A stretch of 64,000 nt of DNA from Blastobasis lacticolella (taxonomy: Eukaryota; Arthropoda; Insecta; Lepidoptera; Blastobasidae): assembly GCA_905147135.1 (NCBI GenBank), contig LR990049.1, positions 11,549,428 to 11,613,427 of the forward strand, read 5' to 3'. Numbering within the stretch: the first letter of the stretch is position 1; each line of letters starts with the position of its first letter. The notes below the pieces were generated by a model. That model worked only from the letters and a program-made list of their open reading frames with translations, searched no databases and was not told the origin of the DNA. A program made the position numbers and the translations under genes. This document shows positions 43,861 to 53,660 of the stretch, in pieces.

Positions 43861-46800
43861 TTGATTTCTGACGTAAAATCGTGTTAATTTCTTAGGTGCA
43901 AATAGTAAATATGACGATTTTCCAATTGACGTACATGTCTATTTAATTTGTTCGTAAGTAGGGCTCCAATACTCCATCTTCCAATGACAAATACCTATAG
44001 ACGAACGCGGCGCAGCGGGCGGCGGAGTCGGTAATTTCCTGACAAAATGGAGGTTGTCGAGTGGGTAAATTCAATCACACGACGAGGGTTTGCTTTTCCA
44101 CCCCTCGGCCGGCGCCAGGGGGAGTGCACAGTTTCTGGAATGTGTCTGCCCAAACAATCGGGCCTCGGATGCGAACGTTCGTTACAAACTTAGAAAGCAA
44201 TCTTCTGTGTAGGAGTTTAATTTGTTAGTCAATTATAACTTTAAGGGAAGCCAATATAATGGTACTTACAACCGCACCTTTCAACGATGATTTTGAAACG
44301 ATCCTAATCCTAAAACAATTTGGGAATACGAAATAGGTGAGTGGTGGTGAATTTATTTGCTTTCGAGAGCGACCGTGATCTAATTCCGTTCCAAAAACAT
44401 TTTCCATTTAAAACGTATCTATCTGAAAACATTAAACATTCCCCACTCCATATTATAATTCTTTCCCCTATTTACATTCCATCTGTGATAATTCCTCCCA
44501 AAGTTTACGTTCGCCTGATAATAATTCTTCCTTTATTTACATTGAAGCAATGATTCCTGGCGTATTTACACTGGCTGATAGATAAAGGGCGATAGGAAAG
44601 CGGCGCTCTTGTCATGATAAAGAAAGACAAACAAATAAAGAGATCTTGCTCTCGAGACTGGTGTGTAACACCGGGGGTTGCTCAGATAGCGGACAATCGA
44701 CCCGCGCACCGATAGCGCCAACAACACACAGTACCTACATGTAAACGTTTTTTAACATCAAAACACGTGTTCGTACGTAAAGCCTTCACAGGCAAACAAG
44801 ATTTCAAATGAAGTCTCCGCTTTAAAATGGAATTCGGCTTCGTAATTTCGTTATTTGATGTCGAACGCAGAACCTCCTCGAGCGGATAATGTCGACAACC
44901 GCTCCGCTCTCCAATTCAGTTCCGGATATTGGCATTAAATTAAAACTCGGCACAAATCGGCGTGTAAAATCGTAGAGATATTCTCTGTCATTGCACCCAC
45001 GTAGGGAGGTACGAGTCCGTGCGATTACTGGGCGATTGAGTAAGAAAGTTACATTCACATAATTACACCGTTATAGTAAGAATTTAGAAATTTCCTAGAA
45101 AGTGGTCTCATCGACGATCCGCAGCGAGGCGGCTGGCGGCGGCCACTCTCCCGCCGCGGTGCACAATTCAAACCTGTAATTTGAATATGGAAGGAGGCCC
45201 GGCAGGCTCGTTAAATAAACCAAGTGGAATGGCAACTAGCCCTACTCGGAAAACGAACTTCATTTCGACTTCGAAACGTCATTAAGATTCATTATAGTAG
45301 AAGCTATTCAATAGGGAAGTAGTTCTCCACGCGGTTCGATTTGAGTTTCTCTACCAATTTATGGAATAGGTGTGAATATATTATTCTACGGGTTCAGCGA
45401 AAATACCCTTTAAAGTTTTGGAATTTTCGTGATACCTACCGAATAAGAAATATTGATATAGAGATATCATACTATTATGTAAAAGTACAACTACCAATCT
45501 GCAATCAACCATTTCGTAGGTATCTTACACTAGACTAGTTTGATAATAACAAAAATTATTTCAATTACCTACCTAAAAGGTACCTGAGTACGAGCATGAC
45601 GCAAAAATTTCTTTCAATGCAATTAGAAGGTGATTGCATTACCTAATCCTCACTACGCACCTACTTCAAAAAAACAAAACATCAGCTATGACTAACACAT
45701 TGCATTCAATTGCCTAAAGAAAACATAAACCTCAAGCAGCGGACATCAGCCGGCCGGTAGCGACACCTTTGTCCATTACTCGCAGCTTGTTTTGAACTTT
45801 TGCTATTGAAGAGGACACGTTCTCAGAAGTCGGAAATAGCGCTTCCGAGTAACTCTTGCATCGGATCTCTTGTTGCTGGTCCGAGTGTTTATTTATATCG
45901 GCTCTAATCTGATGGCGAGCGCCGGCTGCGATCGTATCGCTAGAATAACTGTCTTGCCGCCAGAGACGGCGCGCTCTTTGTAGTGGCGAGCGGCGCGGCG
46001 CGGCGGCGGCATACACGCGTGGAATTTTTAGATGAAGGGTTCATCTTTCGGCACCGACCTACGAATGCATTAACAGAATCGGGTTTCGGTACTTCTAAAG
46101 TTAAGCCCACAGGGAATCGAGCGCTACAACGTAACATACGCCATGTGTAAATAGCTATAAGTTACACGATGACCACACATTGCTATTGGTACCCACGAGC
46201 AACTTTGTGTGTGTTTATTATGGGAAACGTGTTTAAAATAAAGCCACCATTATTCACGGCCGTAAGTAGACCCTTTATCGCTTCAGCAGATGTGGGTCGC
46301 GTTGGTCATCGGTTGGCGCGGTGATTCGTAATGGGCATGGTGCCGGCTGCGCGGGCGCCGCCGCCATGCGACTGCGACCCGGTTTCCTAATCACGCCGCC
46401 GCCGACGGGTTAATTGTTTTAGCATCGTTAAACTTGCCAGCATGCGAATGGGAGGGAAATAGGCACCTTTTGTTAAACGCATTCTATAAAACGTTTGACG
46501 ACCAGCGCATTTATGATGGCTAATTCAATTTACCAACTGACGCTGTACGGCAAGCGTTAAAATGAAATTTAAAAACTGAACCCGTAAGCAAAGTGACAGT
46601 ATGTATCGACCGCAGCAATAGCATTACGGGCATCGTGCAATCACATTTGGCCTCGGCCCAACTGAGCTGCGGCAAGCGAAGCGACGCAGCAAAAAATTCA
46701 ACTTTTCAAATTTCGAATACAGTAATACTTGGCTCGTCTCGGATTAATTGGCAACAGTAGATTGCGGGGCATTGGGCGAACTTTTTGGCGGGCGGCAGGT

Positions 46801-46865
46801 GTGCGCGGCGAGGCCGCTAAGTGGAAGTGGAGCGGGATCCTCGGGCGGCGCGGGCGCAGCGGCGC

Positions 46866-46874
46866 GATCAAAGC
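46866..46874 (-). promoter_or_regulatory. Perfect TCF/Pangolin site in a GC-rich block
   Basis: GATCAAAGC is the reverse complement of GCTTTGATC and matches SCTTTGATS. It sits in the GC-rich block at about 46790-46940. I found no exact Helper site directly next to it; the nearest are GCCGCC repeats near 46357-46366. Confidence 0.4.
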
Positions 46875-47671
46875 GCGCCGAGGGTCGACGCACGCGGCTC
46901 TCGCCCGAGCCGCTCCGCCTCCGCGACTCGCCGATCCGTGCCCTTCACAACAATAATATCTACAGAATGCCACGTTCGGCTCGATTCCTATATATTTAGG
47001 TAGATTAATATAATACTTACGCTAGGTAGGTAACTAACTGTTACCTACTGAGTAAATTTGAAATGAGTTGTTTGTGTCAAGAGAGAAGTATCTATGTAGA
47101 GGCACCTAACTGGTACCTACTATATCACGTTCCCAACCACAAGATATCCGGCCCTATGACAGGTGGCTGGGGACACCATATCGCGTGGTTGTTCTAAGAA
47201 ACTTCTTACAAAAAACACTTTTAACGCTCTCACGAACTACTTCCTATGCAGCCGTGTAATGGACACTTGTTAAGTACCAGTAGGTTCCTCTAAAAAAGCA
47301 AGTAGATAATATTCCAAACTACAAAGTAGTAACTTACTTATTATTTGATTAAAACGGAAGTAAACGTAGAGAATACGCCAACTAAAGTGTTGTATAATAA
47401 TGTGTCCAAAGTGCAATGTCTGCAAACGCGAAAGCACTTGGCTACAACCCATAAAATTCTTGGCGCCAGGAGTTATTTATACAATTCCTTAAATGTAAGT
47501 ACTACTATTAAACTTATAAGTGTGTTGTTTGAAATATTTACGTCTGTTATACGTGACGATCAAAAACAATGAAATGACATTGCAAGTATGTAGGTACTTA
47601 GGCACAAACAGTTTAGCTTTTCTTTCTTAAATCCACAGAACGATGTACCTACGAATTTATATACATATTTG

Positions 47672-47790
47672 GAATCAATTTGGGTGTTCCCCAGGGTAGT
47701 GTACTAGGGCCGCCATTATTTATTCTTTACATTAATGACTTATTTGAATCGACAATTCCATTTGAACTTAAGATAAGTATTCTTGTATCC
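47672..47790 (+). pseudogene. Non-LTR reverse transcriptase fragment (GVPQGSVLGP motif)
   Basis: The + strand reads GVPQGSVLGPPLFILYINDL, the RT motif immediately before the catalytic region in Jockey/CR1-type elements. It extends about 10 more residues, then the frame is lost. The rest of the element is absent. Confidence 0.8.
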
Positions 47791-48390
47791 TGTGATGAGC
47801 CAGGTAAAGTCAAAAACTATAATATTCTGTGAATTTGAATACAAACCTAGCATTGATATTTTTATATTCTTACTACCTAGCTGCCAGTACATTCGTGCGC
47901 GGAGATGAAAACTAACATCACCGCACGTTTTCGTATTTTACAGTACCTAGGTAATACGAGTTAGACGAAGGACAAGACAAGCAATCGTTAGTTCCCAAGT
48001 TCACGATGTTGTGATGGTGAAGTGAATCCTGTGAGGGCAACCGCGCCGGGCGGTAGCGGCGCGAAATAAGCTCAAAGAAGCCCACCTCTCCAAACCGGTT
48101 GTTGTTTACAAACGAACTAAGTTTAATGGTCATAAATTGTTTAAACCAGACCGTGCTGCTACGTTGTGGTCTTCAGAAAGCTGAATCTTTCCTGTACCGT
48201 AACTTTTACTTACTTACTTATTTGGAATAACAATTACTTAGTAGAACTTTTTTTTTTTTACTTCTCACTAAAACCCTCATTAAAACAATTATTTTGGTAC
48301 TGAGATTATTAATAGTGCCCAGTTTCTTATAGGGCATTAAAGTAGGTACTGATGCTTTTTTACCAGATGAGCTGGTTGCTTGTTTATCAC

Positions 48391-48472
48391 TATGTCATCA
48401 TCATCATCATCATCTTGGCATTAAATCCCGGTTGCGCTCCCGCGCAGCACGCTCGGGGTCCGCCTAATAATG
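48391..48472 (-). mobile_element. SINE tail fragment
   Basis: A (CAT)n run followed by CTTGGCATTAAATCCCGGTTG and CTCGGGGTCCGCCT, the reversed tail of the same SINE family. Confidence 0.5.
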
Positions 48473-49420
48473 CGCTGCTTGTTTGTCACTATGTAAGTAC
48501 CTAGCATAAAAAATATTTGGCCCTTGTCCCTAACACATGATATTCCCCTTTTTCGAACGCGGTCTTTGCGTGAAACTCTACACATGCACTGGAACATTAT
48601 CATTTCCGTGACGCGCAGTGCCCGCGGCATTTTGGGGTCACAAATTAGCACCTCCATATGTGTAATTAACATTTTGAAAATACGTACATAAACGCGATAA
48701 ATTTTAAACAGCTTTGACGCATGTACGCAATTCAAAACTATAAGCAGTTTTTACTTCACCATCGAGCCTACCCAGGCAATAATTTTTTAAAGTTTATAAC
48801 TAATTTATTCAAGTAAATACAACTACATTTACGAAGTGTTCATTAATACAACAATTAATTACAATTGCGTTAATACGTTTGCGCTACAAACTACACTAAC
48901 ATTATGGCTACACGCGACACGGCATCTGTACCTTTGTTTTTGTAGATTTAAAATTGAAATGTATTTCACAAGATCTGACTCACTACAGAACACAGGGATT
49001 TATGCTCTGTGACCTGACTTCACTGCTTGGTGGTTATAGAGCTCAAGTTCAAATGGGATTGTTAATTGAAATAGCTAAGTCATTGTTGCTTGTAATACGG
49101 TGTATTTTCGTTCGTAGGGAATGAACGAAACAAATAGTACGTGTTGATTGATCTTGATCTGTATTGGAACTAAACAGATAATAATTTTAACTTAGGAGGG
49201 ACGCGGCCAATATATAGCTATAGGTATTAAATGCAACAATTATTTATATAAAAAATAAATAATGACGGCCCCAGTACCTACCCTACCCTGGGGTACATCC
49301 AAATTATTGCCTGATCTATGACTTTGATAGTTATCTTAGTCCTACTAATTGTATGTTTATTATCTCGATACTTTGTTGTATATTATGTAATAAATACCAT
49401 TGTATATTTTCAAGGCATAA

Positions 49421-49572
49421 CTTCTAGAGTCTCCGTAAGCTGGAAAAAGGGCAGCAGCGTGTTACAGTTATATTTATAACACTGCGACCTCCAAACCGCC
49501 TGCCAAGCTTGGAGATTATGGCAATAACCTCCCTTGGCCTTAAGTCCTGTTATGGGCTGTGATGATGACGAT
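49421..49572 (+). mobile_element. Family A repeat, 5'-truncated
   Basis: It starts within the element (CTAGAGTCTCCGTAAGCTGG) and keeps ACTGCGACCTCC, GGAGATTATGGCAATAACC and TTATGGGCTGTGATGATGA. Confidence 0.6.
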
Positions 49573-49745
49573 TGTAGCCGTAGCCAACTTAGCGCTTGGT
49601 CCTCTTCTAACTCTATTAATAGATATTTTATAATTTCAACAGGTGAGAAACTAAAAAAGATTTATATAATTTCGAAAAACAATACAGTTACTTACAAAGT
49701 TCAAATTTAAGAAGCACTAACCTAGATTTCGTGCTTTCGAAGTAT

Positions 49746-49814
49746 TTGTAAGTTAAAGTTTGGTATGTACTTGTTAACTATAATAGATCGTACATACCAA
49801 ACTTTAACTTACAA
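49746..49814. repeat. Perfect 25-bp hairpin with 19-bp loop
   Basis: Arms 49746-49770 and 49790-49814 are exact inverse copies (GTAAGTTAAAGTTTGG on the left arm). The size resembles a microRNA precursor, but a perfect stem is more typical of a mini-MITE. Confidence 0.75.
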
Positions 49815-50105
49815 CACCTCTTTAGTTACGTACTTAAACTTTTACCTAGGGAAAAAAGAATCGCATAGAAAATCATTTTCATGAAAGTTTCTAAAAATAC
49901 CTATTAGAGTTAGGTAAGTAAGTATTTATTTAATACGGTATAATTGCTCAAAAAATCGGCATAAGCGGTCGGCGGCTCGCGAGTTGCGAGCGAGTCGTGC
50001 TTGACAGCCCGTGGGCATCTCGACGGTTTGAATTAATTAACGTGCACGGGTTGGCGGGCGCGCCACTCACTGTCTTTATAACATAATTTGCACTTCGCGC
50101 GGCAA

Positions 50106-50144
50106 CATCAAAGCGGCGGCCGGTCGATGGCGGCGCCTTTGATC
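50106..50144 (+). promoter_or_regulatory. Putative Wnt-response element: two TCF sites with two Helper sites
   Basis: CATCAAAGC (50106-50114, reverse of GCTTTGATG) and CCTTTGATC (50136-50144) both match SCTTTGATS exactly. Between them are CGGCGGC (50114-50120) and TGGCGGC (50128-50134), both exact reverse matches to the Helper site GCCGCCR. A one-mismatch TCF site (CCTTTGACT) follows at 50152-50160. Pangolin/TCF uses such HMG-site plus Helper-site pairs through its HMG and C-clamp domains. Confidence 0.6.
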
Positions 50145-50669
50145 ACCCGGGCCTTTGACTGCGCCGCCTCCGCCGGCCACGCCTCGAAATAGTCAATTTG
50201 TCGCTGGATTTTTCACGACGCGGCCACTACACGCACATTTGCTTACGGACGCAAACTTTAATAGACATGTTATTACGGCTGTTGCCAGGATATTGTGCAG
50301 CCGGCCGTGACGCGGCGGCTCCACAGAACGGTGAGAATATGCCGTTTTTTGTGTACGCGCAAGCTGCAGGCGAGCGTGGGGCGGCGGCACCGAGGCAAAT
50401 TATACAGTTCTTGATAAATGGTACTTTATGATACGTCCTACGCACTTACATTGGACACGGGCCGTCTCTACCGCAGAGCCTGTAGAGATAACAACACATT
50501 AAGTTGGATAATAAGTATAAGAGCGTATTACACTACTTACCTAATAATAGGTAATAAAGCTTATAAAGTTACGCCTGTGTCTACAAAAATCGAAACTTCT
50601 GTGCCTGTGTAATAGAATGCTAATACTAACAGTCCCGTGTCAAATCTTTACAACGATGTTACAAAGCTA

Positions 50670-50678
50670 CATCAAAGC
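50670..50678 (-). promoter_or_regulatory. Perfect TCF/Pangolin site
   Basis: CATCAAAGC, the same 9-mer as at 50106 and 52435, occurs at the edge of a GC-rich block (50690-50850). There is no adjacent Helper site. Confidence 0.35.
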
Positions 50679-50848
50679 GGCTAATATTCGTAAGTGTTCG
50701 CAGATATTCGGTCAGTTGTCAGGTCCGCGCGAGCGGTAGCCGACAAAGACCTGAAATATGGGGGTAATTAATTTTGCAGCGCGCTGTGGGCAGCGGAGAA
50801 TGTAGAGACGAGGCGCGCGTGCGCAGCGCGATACGATCGCTCTAGGGT

Positions 50849-51195
50849 TGCCAACCCTATATAATATAGTATATGTAATACTGTTTTAGGTGTCCGCCTA
50901 CTATTATTTTAAAATATAGTAGACAAAACTTGTATATTTTATCAGCAAAGCCGCTAATCAGTATCACTTACCGTAAAACGAAATGCGCCCTGAATATTAA
51001 TGTTAAGAATTCAGAATTAAAGCCCAATCCTGAACCAGTTAAGTACTTAAAGAAGATCAATTTTATACTAAATATATTTCATTAAAAATACTATATACCT
51101 ATATATTTTTAATGAGTTCCCTATCTACTATATTTTTATGGCTACTGAATCCGAAAATACTATATTTGGTCTAAAAAAAGTTGTCAGCCCTACGC
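50849..51195. mobile_element. AT-rich, hAT-like MITE inside a GC-rich block
   Basis: The ends read TAGGGTTGCCAAC and GTTGTCAGCCCTA, a 13-bp imperfect inverted repeat resembling hAT termini. The interior is strongly AT-rich, while the flanks on both sides are GC-rich. I could not find a clean 8-bp target duplication. Confidence 0.45.
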
Positions 51196-52416
51196 TCGCC
51201 GGAGTCCGCCGGACGGACGTTGCCGGCCCCGCGCTGACACAGCCACGAACGATACTTGGCTTAGCCACGCATACGCTGGAACATTGACCACTGTATTGTA
51301 TATGAGATTCGTCAAGTCAATTTCGACAATGGATTGGATGTCTAAAACTTTATTTACATTAAAAGAGATATTTACAACTTAAACATGGATGTTAATACTT
51401 TATCCTAACAAAGTGATGAGTAAGTATTTTTAGACACGGTCACACTTTGGATGCATATTTTTACGAGAATCATTTGTACGAGTCGTATGAACGAAATCCA
51501 AACTTGAACTCTACTGAACCTCGTACTAAAGTACGTTTCAATAAAAAAAAAGTAGAGCACGATAACGAAATAGAAATATGAATAAATTGACTTATATAAA
51601 TAAATTATTTAAGTCAACGTACGTTTTATAAACGTACTTTAGATGCGTACAAATACAATCCGCGCGAAACGTATCCAAGTTTGACCGGCCTTTTAATATT
51701 TCAATTGTACTAATTTCAATTCACGCTCTAACGACCGACTCTATGTTTTTTTTATTATTATCATTTGGCTTGCATTTGACCTCAACTCACCCGATGGAAA
51801 GCGACGATGAGGTCGAAGATGAGCATGCTTGCCTAACATACACCTATGCACTCTTGACTTAAAGACCCCAAGGTTATAGGTACTTACCTAATTATCGGGG
51901 AACACGCTATTATATGTTTAGATTTCTAGTTATAATAGCGATAAAAGACTCATAAAACAATTTCAAATTCGTAAGTGTTTTTTTTTTCGGTAACTGCTCG
52001 AATAAGAACAGGTAGAGCACTTTTGGGTAAAATTATTATTTTAAATAATACACTCTACATTGCAACAATGCTGTATAGTCTACCTGGGCGGCTTAACTTA
52101 CATAAGATCTTAACTCTACATTTTCTTTGAAAGAAAAGGTGCTTTGCAAAAAATAGGTATGCTGAAGTTAAAAACCGCGAGGCGGCACAATCAATGCGAT
52201 TAGTAAATAGACTGCTTGCTCTACCAATAAATAAAATATGGTGCTCTATCATAGAGATAGAGTATTATCTGACTACTTTGGCCTATTTGCGTTGAGCAAA
52301 CAAATTATGTGAAAAACTTTAACGTAGAGGCAAGTGTAGCCCAAATGTCCGTTTTAATTCTATTCTGTATCAGTAAAATCTAATTTATACGAGTAATAAA
52401 CACGGGCGAGACAATG

Positions 52417-52443
52417 TGGCGGCCGGCGGCGGCACATCAAAGC
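52417..52443 (+). promoter_or_regulatory. Putative Wnt-response element: TCF site with three Helper sites
   Basis: Exact Helper matches (reverse strand) are at 52417-52423, 52424-52430 and 52427-52433 (the last two overlap). An exact TCF site CATCAAAGC follows at 52435-52443. The GC-rich context is short (about 100 bp) within AT-rich DNA. Confidence 0.55.
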
Positions 52444-52796
52444 CGAGATGGGTATCACCGCCGGCGCAGCTCGCCACTCACGACACCAGTTTTTTTTTTC
52501 TTTTTTCTTATAATACTAACGTATATTTTTAACAGCTTCACCTCTTATCGCTCAACGCCGAGTACCTTTCCTCGTTTTATGGCTGTAACGATAAAAGGAA
52601 ACACACATCCGTTTCAGGTATTTGCTAGCCTGTACGGGATTTGTGGCTAGGTTAGAAAAATTTAAGTTTTAGGCGAAGTTTAATTGAATTGTTCTATATC
52701 TAATATTGTTTTGTTATTAAATGCTAGACTCGTTGTGAGGTAGGGGTTCTTGGTTGTTATTATATTTGATAACAAACGTCACAATTTTATAAAGAA

Positions 52797-53030
52797 CTAG
52801 CTTTTGCGCGCGATTTCGTCCGCGTGGAAATAATTTTTATGACAGTTTAGTTTTGCCCGTGTTAACATTGAAAATGACCTCCGCATTGTATGAATGCTAG
52901 TACTACGGGGAGGTCAAGCTGTATCTCTGGTTGTAAGACCGAATCAAAATACGTTTAGTAGTTTTTGCGTGATGCGCGACAGACAAACAGACAGAAAGTC
53001 AAATCTCCCCAAAATAAAATTTTGGACATA
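52797..53030 (-). mobile_element. Helitron-like fragment, reversed
   Basis: CTAGCTTTTGCGCGCGATTT and CGTCCGCGTGGAA form a widespread Helitron-like terminal sequence in Lepidoptera. A GTGATGCGCGACAGACAAAC motif lies near the other end. Confidence 0.5.
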
Positions 53031-53124
53031 GTTAGGTACGTCCCAGAATCTTATACCGACTATTTTTTCTGAAATATCTTCAATGCACAGACACGGCTAT
53101 TTTACAGTTTTATAATAGTAACCC

Positions 53125-53312
53125 TACACACATCTACTTTGCCCCTACATACCCTTTTCTTTCTTGCTTATAACCCTTCCTCTTGAAGCACTCTATCTAT
53201 TGTTAAAAACCACATTTAAATCCGTTGCGTAATTTAAAAGATCTAAGCGTACATGGATACATGGGGAAGGACGGCGGGACCCGACTTTATTTTATACTAT
53301 GTATAAATAGAT
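53125..53312 (-). mobile_element. Helitron-like fragment
   Basis: It shares ACTTTGCCCCTACATACCC, CACTCTATCTATTGTTAAAAA, TTTAAAAGATCTAAGCGTA and a TATACTATGTATAA end with 41652-41875. Confidence 0.45.
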
Positions 53313-53500
53313 AGAAGATAAGTGAAGTATTTCACACTGAGTGGTGAGTACCGCCGCCAGACAGTCCCGTCTGCGATTCATGGAAGTGTTTTATCACGAC
53401 TTTGTGTTGCCGAATGGCGATAGTCAGTCATATCGCACTTTTTGCCAAGCCCGCAGCCGCAGCTGTTGCGCAGTTAGTTGCATGGCACGTGACGTCGGGC

Positions 53501-53660
53501 CGGCGGCGCGTTTGATCTCTGCTTTGTAAAGGTAATGGATCGACGTCGGGGAGTTGTCGCCTGTGATGACGCCGCCGGCCGCCCCGGGCCCCGACAAAGG
53601 CCGCGGTAGCTCAAAGCTATTGATATCATTTAAATCCCTTTGAGGTCCGCCGCCGAGCCC
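53501..53660 (+). promoter_or_regulatory. GC-rich block with Helper sites and near-TCF sites
   Basis: Exact Helper sites lie at 53501-53507, 53571-53577 and 53649-53655. Near-consensus TCF sequences, each one base off, accompany them: CGTTTGATC (about 53509), GCTCAAAGC (about 53609) and CCTTTGAGG (about 53637). This is weaker than the 50.1 and 52.4 kb elements. Confidence 0.35.

Larger units (their letters stand above)
38300..46780. other. Intergenic with scattered GC-rich patches, no gene seen
   Basis: GC-rich patches occur at about 38340-38480, 39225-39420, 40400-40570, 44000-44130, 45110-45180, 45900-46020 and 46300-46400. They yield ORFs on several frames at once, with no splice sites or recognisable protein, so I read them as non-coding and possibly regulatory. 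SINEs and Helitron fragments lie between them. Confidence 0.45.

Noticed and set aside
45732..46016. 94-aa ORF on the - strand
   Set aside because: It lies in a GC-rich patch ending in a GGC/CGG repeat, with no homologue I recognise and no splice context. More likely non-coding.
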